NCBI RefSeq assembly: GCF_049472135.1 | Contig: NZ_JBMOVV010000006.1 | Location: 124,001 to 188,000, forward strand | DNA from: Arcobacter_B sp049472135 | Lineage (GTDB): Bacteria > Campylobacterota > Campylobacteria > Campylobacterales > Arcobacteraceae | Reading direction: 5' to 3' | DNA: 64,000 bases | Part shown: in pieces, positions 1 to 7,999 of the stretch | Layout: every line of letters begins with the position of its first letter | How positions within the stretch are numbered: the stretch's first letter is position 1 | Notes under the pieces: generated by a model | The model's input: the letters and a program-made list of their open reading frames with translations, nothing else | Told to the model about the DNA's origin: nothing | Database searches by the model: none | Position numbers and translations under genes: made by a program

Positions 1-1
1 C

Positions 2-1282
2 TTAAAACTCAATTCTTTAAGTAAAAATGACAAAGAAAAGCTACTATATAATCATATTTATTTTAGTAAGTTAAATGATAACACAAAAAAAACACTTCTT
101 TATGATGATATAAATAACAGTATTGTTAGTCATAGTAACTTTAGTCCAAGATTAATTGAATTTATTACTTCTCATTCCTCTATTATTAATAGTAACAGTT
201 ATCTCAATGACGTCTTCGAGTCTCTTAATAATCCCACTCAAATTTGGGAAAGAAGTTATGAAAATGAATGTGATGATTTTATGAGACTAATTGTAATCAT
301 TATTGTTTATAATGGAAATACAATTTATGAATATGAACTAATTAAAGTTTTTGAAAAAATAAGGAAAATAGAATCTCTAAAAAATGATAGCTATAAATCT
401 AAAGAGTTTACTTCCCTTATAAAGGTGCTTCTTAGATATTTTATAAATAGAACCATCAACTATGATAATAGTGTAGAATATAGCTTATTTAACCCATCAA
501 TTGCTGATTTTATAATACATAGAACACATAATATAGAAAGGATTTTAAATATTTTTCAAAATCTTAAAACACTAGAATCTCTTGAAACTTTACACTACTT
601 AACTAACAAAAAACTTTTATCGAAAAACATATTAACTACTATAATAAATAATCTTGAAGATAATGACTTTAGTGAAAATACAACATATTTAATTGAGTTA
701 TTCAATATATCATTAATGCTTAATGTTGATATAGACACAAATACTTTACTAAAATTCATTAATCAATTTATAGATAACAATGAGTCACTTAATTATTTTG
801 AAGATAATACTTATATTTTAATTAACTCATTATATCTATTAAAAAAGAGAGAGCAAGAGTTCGACTATATACAAACCATCGAATACTTATTTCAATCTCA
901 TAAAATAAATGAAATAGATGAAATCAATTCCACATTAAAATTTATTGGTGATTTTAATCTATTAAATACAAATATCATAAATAAATTATCCTTTTGTATT
1001 TCTGATTACCTAAATTATGAATTAAATAATTATAATCTACAATTTAATGATTTATTTTATAACTATAATATCAATGACTTAAGAGAGTGTCAAGAAAGTA
1101 TTATTGTTGAAATTAAAAATTATTATAAACAACTATGTAAAGAGAATTTAGCGAAAATCAACCTTATTCCTGAAGTTCAAATGGATTATGCTGATTTTGT
1201 ACTGAATACTCTTGACTTTCAGTGGATTTATCAAATGGCATTAGAAAATGAAGAGTTTGATGAAGATGACCTAATTGACTGA
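2..1282 (+). CDS. STAND-NTPase-like (nSTAND3-type) protein, C-terminal part, 5' end outside window
   Basis: The frame is open from base 2, so this is the 3' part (about 426 codons) of a longer gene; the first internal ATG is at 281 but the coding sequence clearly continues upstream of it. Near the left edge the protein reads SPRLIEFITSH, then NPTQIWERSYE, and later SLFNPSIADFII. From memory this order of short motifs follows the NTPase module in large predicted ATPases of the nSTAND3 class, many of which are linked to phage defence or restriction. The remainder is helical, Asn/Ile/Leu-rich and repeat-like, as expected for a sensor region, and it ends in an acidic tail (EEFDEDDLID). The Walker motifs and any N-terminal effector would lie left of the window. 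It abuts a tRNA-derived att-like site at 1398-1420, which supports island location. The family call is moderate; the coding call is strong. Confidence 0.6.
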   Translation, partial: LKLNSLSKNDKEKLLYNHIYFSKLNDNTKKTLLYDDINNSIVSHSNFSPRLIEFITSHSSIINSNSYLNDVFESLNNPTQIWERSYENECDDFMRLIVIIIVYNGNTIYEYELIKVFEKIRKIESLKNDSYKSKEFTSLIKVLLRYFINRTINYDNSVEYSLFNPSIADFIIHRTHNIERILNIFQNLKTLESLETLHYLTNKKLLSKNILTTIINNLEDNDFSENTTYLIELFNISLMLNVDIDTNTLLKFINQFIDNNESLNYFEDNTYILINSLYLLKKREQEFDYIQTIEYLFQSHKINEIDEINSTLKFIGDFNLLNTNIINKLSFCISDYLNYELNNYNLQFNDLFYNYNINDLRECQESIIVEIKNYYKQLCKENLAKINLIPEVQMDYADFVLNTLDFQWIYQMALENEEFDEDDLID

Positions 1283-1304
1283 TTTTTTACATGAATCTTG
1301 CATG

Positions 1305-1328
1305 AAATTCACTAGTTTTAGTGAATTT
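1305..1328. terminator. Inverted repeat after the STAND-like gene
   Basis: A perfect 10-bp stem (AAATTCACTA / TAGTGAATTT) with a 4-base loop lies 23 bases after the stop codon. It is placed like a terminator, but there is no clear T-run after it on the + strand, so it could also be a binding site or part of the island end. Confidence 0.4.
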
Positions 1329-1397
1329 AATATAGAAGGTAAATTAAGATATACCAACAGATGGGACTTTTAAATCTTATTTTGTTGGTAGCACTGT

Positions 1398-1420
1398 TTC
1401 AAGTCCCGCCGGTCGCACCA
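1398..1420 (+). other. Putative att site: tRNA 3'-end fragment
   Basis: Bases 1398-1420 read like the last 23 bases of a tRNA gene: a T-loop TTCAAGT, the 3' T-stem half CCCGC, an acceptor 3' half CGGTCGC, discriminator A and encoded CCA. The bases just upstream (CACTG) cannot pair with CCCGC, and no matching 5' acceptor half (GCGACCG) lies nearby, so there is no intact tRNA here. Such 3' fragments are left at one end of islands that integrate into tRNA genes. The orientation predicts the intact tRNA and an integrase gene to the left, outside the window. Confidence 0.6.
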
Positions 1421-1431
1421 TACAAACTCGA

Positions 1432-2118
1432 TTAACTACTAAGTAAATTCTTAAGTTCTAGTTTATATCCTATTCCTGAATAGTTTTTTATCATATTTTT
1501 GTGAGTCTTTTTTCTTAAGTCTCTTATCAAAGATTTTAGTGCTGCTTCTGTATTTTCGCTATTCCAGATATGATACTCTATTTCTTCATATGTCACAACT
1601 CGTCCTTGATTTTGAATAAATAAGTTTAGAAGCAAACTCTCTTTTTTATTTAAGACATATGAGTCATTGCCTTTTATAATACTTTGAGTTTGAAAGTTAA
1701 AAAAGATATTATCTGCAAGTTTAAAGTTACTGTATAATCGTCGCTCTATTATCTCCATACATTTATTTAAAGCTTGTAGTATTATTTTTTCAGTATATGG
1801 TTTTACAAGATATTTAGTGATATAAAGTTCTAAAAGCTCTGTTAGATACTCATTCGATTTGTTTTCACTTAGTATTATAAAAGCTGTTTTTATATCATCT
1901 TGTCTTACTTCATTCATAAAATCGATGATATTTCTATCTTCAAAATTGCTATCTATTATTAGTAAACATGGTGACTCTTTTATATACTTTTGTTTTGAGT
2001 CTTCTATAGTTTTAGTACAAAATACTTTATTTACTGTCTTGCAAAGAAGAGAGTATAAACCCTCCTCTTTTTCTTTTTTGTCAGATATATAAAGTACGGA
2101 TAAATCACTTAATTCCAT
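1432..2118 (-). CDS. OmpR-like response regulator (receiver plus winged helix)
   Basis: The 228-residue protein has a receiver domain at about 6-120 and a winged-helix DNA-binding domain at about 130-225. The phosphoacceptor is D56 (LLIIDSNFED), with S84 and K106 (LVKPYT) at the switch positions. The usual N-terminal acidic pair is weak: YISDKKE keeps only D13, so phosphorylation chemistry may be altered. The C-terminal half ends in the wing (NYSGIGYKL). No histidine kinase is adjacent. The gene downstream on the same strand is the putative island edge, so this is the first chromosomal gene to the right of it. It starts 8 bases after the end of the isochorismatase-like gene and could be co-transcribed with it. 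Target genes are unknown. Confidence 0.85.
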   Translation of the reverse strand: MELSDLSVLYISDKKEKEEGLYSLLCKTVNKVFCTKTIEDSKQKYIKESPCLLIIDSNFEDRNIIDFMNEVRQDDIKTAFIILSENKSNEYLTELLELYITKYLVKPYTEKIILQALNKCMEIIERRLYSNFKLADNIFFNFQTQSIIKGNDSYVLNKKESLLLNLFIQNQGRVVTYEEIEYHIWNSENTEAALKSLIRDLRKKTHKNMIKNYSGIGYKLELKNLLSS

Positions 2119-2126
2119 TAAATACC

Positions 2127-2687
2127 TTAAAGTTGTTCTATTATCTCATCTGTACTTTGAACTTTTGCATAACCAAAATCTAAAGCTGCCATGAAAGAAG
2201 CATGAACAAGTGTTGCATCGACTTTTACACCATTGAACTCAACAGTTCTTGTAGCACAAGCATCATGTGCAACTTGACAACTATATCCATAGTCACTTGC
2301 AGCTCTTGTAATAGCATCTATACATATATGAGACATTGCTCCGACGATTATTACATTTTCAATATTAGAAGAATCTAATATCTCTTTTAAATCTGTACCT
2401 TTAAAAGAGTTAATCTCATGTTTTAAAACTTGAGTTTCATCTTCTAGAGGTGTTAAACTGTCATGTATTTTTGCACCATCGCTTTTTTGTGCGAAAAATG
2501 GTGCACCCTCACCTACAAATTCATGTCTTACATGAATAACTTTCATATTTCTTTCTCTAAATTTGTTTAGCAGCCTTAAAGCATTTTTTGCAGCTTCTTC
2601 TGTTTTATATAATTCATACTTTGCGCCTTTAAAACTACTAAAATAATCATTTTGTAGGTCCACTAAAATTAATGCTGTATTATTCAT
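2127..2687 (-). CDS. Isochorismatase-family cysteine hydrolase
   Basis: The 186-residue protein has the fold signature of the isochorismatase/nicotinamidase superfamily: MNNTALILVDLQNDYF at the N-terminus, a GAMSHICIDAITRAA stretch containing the nucleophile, and a late DACAT motif. The expected catalytic triad is D10, K89 and C122. The sequence TCATR-like region typical of nicotinamidases is absent, so the substrate cannot be named. A good ribosome binding site (AAGGAG) precedes the ATG. Single-domain members of this group hydrolyse amide or vinyl-ether substrates in the cytoplasm. The response regulator follows 8 bases downstream. Confidence 0.85.
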   Translation of the reverse strand: MNNTALILVDLQNDYFSSFKGAKYELYKTEEAAKNALRLLNKFRERNMKVIHVRHEFVGEGAPFFAQKSDGAKIHDSLTPLEDETQVLKHEINSFKGTDLKEILDSSNIENVIIVGAMSHICIDAITRAASDYGYSCQVAHDACATRTVEFNGVKVDATLVHASFMAALDFGYAKVQSTDEIIEQL

Positions 2688-3028
2688 ATTTTCTCCTTAT
2701 TTTAAACAAATAAAAGTATATAAATAAAATGAAGGAAAAAAGAAGGATTTTGATTCTTTTATTATTGTTTTATAAATTTGTTGTTATATTCAACATGATA
2801 CTAATCAAACATAGCAATTTATAAAAATAATAAAATAGTATGAAATATATTTGAGATTAATTATCAGATTTATTATAATATAAAAACAAATTTAAGTTCA
2901 CTTTCAATCTATTATGTTAAAAATTTATATATCTTATAAGTTTCTATGATAATTCACTATTTTTTTATATTTTTTAACTATAACAATCATAAAAAATAAG
3001 ATATAATTTTTAAAAATATGGAGATTTT
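2688..3028. other. Intergenic region between divergent genes
   Basis: This very AT-rich 341-base gap separates the hydrolase (reading left) from the mscS-like gene (reading right), so it should carry both promoters. A TATAAT hexamer at 3002-3007 is placed as a -10 box for the channel gene, without a recognisable -35. I see no open reading frame, RNA gene or repeat of note. Confidence 0.4.
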
Positions 3029-4930
3029 ATGAAGAAATATTTATTACTAATAGTGCTTCCACTATTATTGTATTCACAAACGGCTACACAAGAACCAGTA
3101 AAACTAATAAAACCTCAAGAAGATGATAAAAAATCTGAAATAGTTATTAATAACAATTCATTAAAAGCTATTGAACAACAAACAAATGAAGAAGTAAAAG
3201 AAACAAAAAAACCTAAGAGTGAAGAGCAGAAACAATTAGAGCTTCAAAACAAACTTTTAGAGAGTGTTATTGAAAATATAAACAATGAATCATACTTAAT
3301 AACTTTAAACAATGACAAGGAATATAAAAAAGAATTAACACTATTGTCAAATAAAATAACTATCAATAAAAAAGCAAATAATGACTTAGCTGTTGTAAGA
3401 GATGGCCTTAGAGTTATGTATATAAGAGAAAAGAAACTTTATGAAGAGACTTTAAAAAATATAGTAAAAGGTAAACAAGAGTTTAGAGAAAAACAATATT
3501 TTGAAAAACTTTTACAAGATAGTATTTCTAAGATGAAAAAAAACTCTTTAGAACAGTATGAATCTATTTATGAAGAGCAAAAAGATTACACAAACTATAT
3601 ATCTGAAGAGCTAACAAAAAACTATATCAATCTATACAACCAAAGACATACACAAATCTTTGTTTTAGAGTACCTTTTAGAAAATATTTCTAAGTTTAGA
3701 AAAACAAACTTTTTTATTGATGAGTTCAACCTACAATACTTTGTAAAAAAGATTGATTCAATTCAAGGAATTTCATTTATTTCAAACCTTACATCTTATC
3801 ACTTGAAGTTTTCAATTGGTGAAGTAGTAGTGGTTTTATTTATTATAGGTTTTTTTAGACTTTTAAATTTAAAAATCATTTCTATTATAGCTAGCTTTAT
3901 TGCAAAGATTTTTGTACAAAGAAAAGAAAAAGATGATGAAGATGCAGATGAGATTAGAGCTTATTTAAAAGAGTCTATAAATACTCCATTGATTTATGCT
4001 TTATATTTACTTGCTATTCAAATATCAATTTATATATTAGTAAAAGACCCTATTTTAATTGAGAAAATAATCCCTTGGATAAATACTCTATACATGGCAC
4101 TTCTTACATGGGGGCTTTATGCAATTTTAAACAATAGTATAAACTATTATGCTCAAAATCTACTTGAAAAGTACCCAAATGTTAGAAAAGAGATGATTGT
4201 ATTTATTCTAAGAATTATAAAAATAATCTTAGTATTACTTGTAATTTTATTCTTATTTTCTCAACTAGGTATTGATATAAAAGCCATAGCAGCTTCACTT
4301 GGTGTGGGTGGTATTGCTATTGCCTTAGCTTCAAAAGATACTCTTACGAACTTCTTTGGTTCACTTAGTATCATGACAGATAACTCTTTTTCTCAAGGTG
4401 ACTGGATTAAAACAGGAGATATTGAAGGAACTGTAGTTGACATAAGAATGAGAACAACAAGAATTAGAACATTTGACAATGCAATGATTACAGTTCCAAA
4501 CTCTCAACTTGCAAACACACACATCATGAACTGGTCAAAAAGAAGAATTGGTCGAAGAATAAAAATGAGTATAGGAATTACTTATGAATCAAGGATGGAA
4601 GATGTTATTCAATTAAGAGAAGATATATACGAAATGCTTTCAAATCACCCAGGTATAGCTACTAGTAAAAATGCACAGCTTACAAGCACACGAAAATTTG
4701 AAGCCATAAAAAGAGAAGACCTTCAAGGTGTTAAAAGAACCCTTTTAGTTTTTATTGATGAGTTTGGGCCCTCGTCTGTAAATATATTAGTTTATTGTTT
4801 TTCAAAAAGTCCTGATTGGGAAGAATGGTTAACAGTAAAAGAGGATGTTTTAGTAAAAATTTCACAGCTGACTAAAAAGAATAATTGTGAGTTTGCATAC
4901 CCTACACAAGCACTTTGGTTAAAAAAATAA
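3029..4930 (+). CDS. MscS-family mechanosensitive channel with long periplasmic N-terminus
   Basis: The 633-residue protein starts with a signal peptide (MKKYLLLIVLPLLLYS). A charged, coiled-coil-rich periplasmic region follows to about residue 260, then several membrane segments, the Gly/Ala-rich pore helix (KAIAASLGVGGIAIALASK, about residues 419-437) and the MscS beta domain (TGDIEGTVVDIRMRTTRIRT; MITVPNSQLA). These last features define the MscS superfamily, which releases solutes when membrane tension rises. The length and large periplasmic domain resemble MscK/YbdG-type members rather than the minimal 286-residue MscS. It stands alone, upstream of a chemoreceptor gene, with a 115-base gap. 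Function in osmotic protection is inferred from the family. Confidence 0.9.
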   Translation: MKKYLLLIVLPLLLYSQTATQEPVKLIKPQEDDKKSEIVINNNSLKAIEQQTNEEVKETKKPKSEEQKQLELQNKLLESVIENINNESYLITLNNDKEYKKELTLLSNKITINKKANNDLAVVRDGLRVMYIREKKLYEETLKNIVKGKQEFREKQYFEKLLQDSISKMKKNSLEQYESIYEEQKDYTNYISEELTKNYINLYNQRHTQIFVLEYLLENISKFRKTNFFIDEFNLQYFVKKIDSIQGISFISNLTSYHLKFSIGEVVVVLFIIGFFRLLNLKIISIIASFIAKIFVQRKEKDDEDADEIRAYLKESINTPLIYALYLLAIQISIYILVKDPILIEKIIPWINTLYMALLTWGLYAILNNSINYYAQNLLEKYPNVRKEMIVFILRIIKIILVLLVILFLFSQLGIDIKAIAASLGVGGIAIALASKDTLTNFFGSLSIMTDNSFSQGDWIKTGDIEGTVVDIRMRTTRIRTFDNAMITVPNSQLANTHIMNWSKRRIGRRIKMSIGITYESRMEDVIQLREDIYEMLSNHPGIATSKNAQLTSTRKFEAIKREDLQGVKRTLLVFIDEFGPSSVNILVYCFSKSPDWEEWLTVKEDVLVKISQLTKKNNCEFAYPTQALWLKK

Positions 4931-5045
4931 CTAAAGTGTATTATTTATGTAAGTTTTTTACTTTTTTACTAGAAAATAAGAGTGGATTAAATTAAATATA
5001 AGATTCTCTCATTTATAATTCAATGTTACATAAGGAGTTATACAT

Positions 5046-7583
5046 ATGAATATTAAGAAAAAATCTTTGATTTTAGCAGCTACGTTTTCATTATTACTAA
5101 TTATCAATGCAATAGGTTTATTTTATTCACTATATAAAATAGAAAATGCAAATGAAAATATAGTAAATGATAATAAAGAACTAAATTTATACAAAGAGTT
5201 AAAGTACAATATTAAAAACTTACAAGAAGTTTCTACAGATACTGCACTTGTTGCTGACCCAGAGGGTTTATATACTATTGATGAAATCAAAGAAAGATAT
5301 TCTAAAACTTTTGAAGAAATCAATAAAATAAATACATCTGATGAAAATGAAGTTCAATTAAATAATATTGATTCTAAAATCAATTCATATGTGAAAAACT
5401 TAAAAGACTTAGCAAATGCGGGAATTGAGAAATTTACAGCTAGACAAGACTCACTATTTGAGATGAAAAAATTCGATAAAGCAGTAGAAGATATCGAAGA
5501 AAATATTGATAATATTACAGCTTCTGATTATACAAATAGCTCTTTAATTGAATTGAAATACCTAATAGTTTCTATTCAAGAGATTCTTACAGATGCTCTT
5601 GCAGTTGGTGATTTAAGTGGATTTGAAGATGTTGATAAATTAAAAGCTGAATTATTTAGTAAATTAAATGATGAAAAGCTAAGAGAAAATATCAATGCTA
5701 TGATCAATGCTGGAAAAACAATGGCTAAAAAAGGTGAAACTTTTAACATAATGGAAGAAAAAGTTAATAACTCAATGATTGCTGTTGATGAGATATTTGA
5801 CTCTATTGAAAAATCAATTCTATCTATTGAACAACTTCAATACAAAAAAGTTAACTTAACTTTAGAAGAGAACAAAGAAGTAATGGCAAATGCGCAAAAT
5901 GTTGCTATTGCTTTAACAATTGCACTTTTCATTTGTGTTATGTTCTTATTAACTATTGTTAAAGGTATTTTATCAAGTGTTCAAAAACTAAATAATGGTG
6001 TAGAAGAACTAGTTAAAAACAGTGATACAAAAGGTTCTAAAATTAACTTAGAATCAAATGATGAGTTAGGAAATATTGCTAAAAACTTTGACCTTTACAT
6101 AGATAAACTTGAAGAAAATGCAAATCAAGATAAAAAAGTTATTGACCAAGCAAGAGTTGTAATGGGGAAAGTAAATGTTGGTTTATACAATGAAAGAATT
6201 GTACTAAAAGCCTCATCAAGTGATATTCAAAGACTTGTAGATGAAATAAATGGAATGATTAATAAAACACAAGCAAATCTTACTACTTTATCAAATGCTT
6301 TAATTGAATTAGCAAATGCTAGATATGATAAAGAGATTCCAAGAATTGAAGGTGTTACAGGTTTAATTGCTTCATTACTAAGTGGTACAAAGGTAACTCA
6401 ATCTACTATCAATGAAGTAATGGCACTTATTGATAACTCAAATAAAAGATTAACATTTAGTGCAAAAGACTTATCTAATGCAGCAGCAGAATTAAGTAAA
6501 GCTTCAAATCAACAAGCAGTTGCACTAGAGCAAACAGCAGCAGCTATAGAAGAAGTTACTTCAACTATTGCAGTTAGTTCTGAAAACTCTTCAAAAATGG
6601 CAGCATATGCAACAGAAGTTACTAAATCAAGTCAAATAGGTAAAGAGTTAGCTAGTAAAACTTCTTCATCTATGGATGAATTAAGTACAGAAGTAAATAC
6701 AATTAATGAAGCGATTACAGTAATTGACCAAATTGCTTTCCAAACAAATATCTTATCACTTAATGCTGCTGTTGAAGCTGCTACTGCTGGTGAAGCTGGT
6801 AAAGGTTTTGCTGTTGTTGCTCAAGAAGTTAGAAACTTAGCAGCTAGATCTGCTGAGGCTGCAAATGAGATTAAAGCATTAGTTGAAAGTGCAACTGCTA
6901 AAGCTAAAGATGGTAAAGAAGTTTCATACCAAATGATTGAAGGCTTTAATAAACTTGATACAAATATTACTACTACAATTGAGTTAATTAGTGAAGTTGC
7001 AAATGCTACTAAAGAACAACAAGAAGCTATGAACCAAATCAATGATACAGTTAACTCACTTGACCAAGCAACACAAAGTAATGCACAATTAGCTTCTGAG
7101 ATTAGTCAAATGGCTAAAACAACGCAAGAGTTATCTATCCAACTTCAAGGTGCAGTTGATAGAACTGCTTTTGATGCTGATGCAAAAAGAAGAGTATGTA
7201 ATACAGATTACATCTTTGATCTAAACAAACTAAAATCTGACCATATTAACTTCAAAAATGTAAACTTTAGTGATTGTAAAGTTGGTAATAAATTTAAAGT
7301 AAAAGATCACACACAATGTGATATGGGTAAATGGTTAATCGCAAGTGAAGAGCAAGGATTAGAGTTTACAAAAAGTGAATTATGGCAAGAATTAAAAGCA
7401 ACACACCAAAGATTCCATCATATGGTTCAAGATAGTGTTGACTTATATGCTGAAGGTTATGAAAATGGTCAAATCATCTCAGTTACTGAGAATATTGAGT
7501 TACAAATCAATGTAATATTTGAACTATTAGATAAATTAAAAGAACACAATTGTGATTTAGAATTTAAAAAAAGAAGAGGATAA
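5046..7583 (+). CDS. Methyl-accepting chemotaxis protein with C-terminal CZB domain
   Basis: The 845-residue receptor has a membrane segment at about 7-29, a periplasmic helical sensor domain with Asp/Glu/Asn-rich helices, a second membrane segment at about 283-305, a HAMP-like region and a long cytoplasmic coiled coil. The signalling tip is canonical (QIAFQTNILSLNAAVEAA, about 560-577). After residue 725 comes a chemoreceptor zinc-binding (CZB) domain with a His in DHINFKN, the CDMGKW motif and the HQRFHHM pair, i.e. the expected His/Cys/His/His ligand set. CZB domains bind zinc and in some receptors sense hypochlorous acid. The PAS protein gene starts 6 bases downstream, an arrangement like the CetA/CetB energy-taxis pair of Campylobacter. 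The ribosome site AAGGAG precedes the ATG. Confidence 0.92.
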   Translation: MNIKKKSLILAATFSLLLIINAIGLFYSLYKIENANENIVNDNKELNLYKELKYNIKNLQEVSTDTALVADPEGLYTIDEIKERYSKTFEEINKINTSDENEVQLNNIDSKINSYVKNLKDLANAGIEKFTARQDSLFEMKKFDKAVEDIEENIDNITASDYTNSSLIELKYLIVSIQEILTDALAVGDLSGFEDVDKLKAELFSKLNDEKLRENINAMINAGKTMAKKGETFNIMEEKVNNSMIAVDEIFDSIEKSILSIEQLQYKKVNLTLEENKEVMANAQNVAIALTIALFICVMFLLTIVKGILSSVQKLNNGVEELVKNSDTKGSKINLESNDELGNIAKNFDLYIDKLEENANQDKKVIDQARVVMGKVNVGLYNERIVLKASSSDIQRLVDEINGMINKTQANLTTLSNALIELANARYDKEIPRIEGVTGLIASLLSGTKVTQSTINEVMALIDNSNKRLTFSAKDLSNAAAELSKASNQQAVALEQTAAAIEEVTSTIAVSSENSSKMAAYATEVTKSSQIGKELASKTSSSMDELSTEVNTINEAITVIDQIAFQTNILSLNAAVEAATAGEAGKGFAVVAQEVRNLAARSAEAANEIKALVESATAKAKDGKEVSYQMIEGFNKLDTNITTTIELISEVANATKEQQEAMNQINDTVNSLDQATQSNAQLASEISQMAKTTQELSIQLQGAVDRTAFDADAKRRVCNTDYIFDLNKLKSDHINFKNVNFSDCKVGNKFKVKDHTQCDMGKWLIASEEQGLEFTKSELWQELKATHQRFHHMVQDSVDLYAEGYENGQIISVTENIELQINVIFELLDKLKEHNCDLEFKKRRG

Positions 7584-7589
7584 CTAATC

Positions 7590-7973
7590 ATGTCAAGAGA
7601 AACTGTACTTAAAGATGATGCTTTTTTAGTTAGTGAAACAGATGCAAAAGGTATGATAACTTTTGCAAATGAACAATTTTGTGAGGTTGCAGAATATTCT
7701 CTTGATGAATTATTAGGACAACCTCACAATATGGTAAGACATCCAGATATGCCAAAAGCAGCTTTTGAAGATTTATGGAAGACTGTTAAAGATGGACATG
7801 TTTGGCAAGGATATGTAAAAAACAAAACTAAATCAGGTGGATACTACTGGGTTTATGCAACAGTTTATCCTTATAAAAATGAAGCAGGTGAACAATGCTA
7901 TATGTCTTGTAGAAGAAAACCTGAAAGACAAAAAGTAGAAGAAGCTATACAGCTTTATAAAACACTTAGATAA
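7590..7973 (+). CDS. Single-domain Aer/CetB-type PAS protein
   Basis: The 127-residue soluble protein is essentially one PAS domain. It contains ITFANEQFCEVAEYS and the Aer-type signature NMVRHPDMPKAAFEDLW, followed by GYVKNKTKSGGYYWV. In Aer the RHPD stretch forms part of the FAD pocket, so FAD binding and redox or energy-taxis sensing are likely. There is no membrane segment or output domain. It is translated directly after the chemoreceptor (6-base gap) and is expected to pass its signal to that receptor, as CetB does to CetA in Campylobacter jejuni. The pairing is inferred from gene order. Confidence 0.88.
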   Translation: MSRETVLKDDAFLVSETDAKGMITFANEQFCEVAEYSLDELLGQPHNMVRHPDMPKAAFEDLWKTVKDGHVWQGYVKNKTKSGGYYWVYATVYPYKNEAGEQCYMSCRRKPERQKVEEAIQLYKTLR

Positions 7974-7999
7974 GCCTAAACTATAATAGGTTCAGGCTT
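7972..7999. terminator. Hairpin at convergent gene ends
   Basis: AAGCCT and AGGCTT, extended inwards by three more pairs past one mismatch, form a hairpin that covers the stop codons of the PAS gene (+) and the EAL gene (-). It lacks a long T-run, so terminator activity in either direction is uncertain. Confidence 0.35.

Noticed and set aside
1354..1420. A full tRNA gene (tRNA-Leu-like)
   Set aside because: The 3' end fits a tRNA, but the T-stem 5' half does not pair, the anticodon loop would have eight bases and no acceptor 5' half is present. It is treated as a 3' fragment only.
2688..3028. Possible small gene or RNA in the 341-base gap
   Set aside because: No frame with a ribosome site and no stable structure was found beyond short AT-rich repeats.
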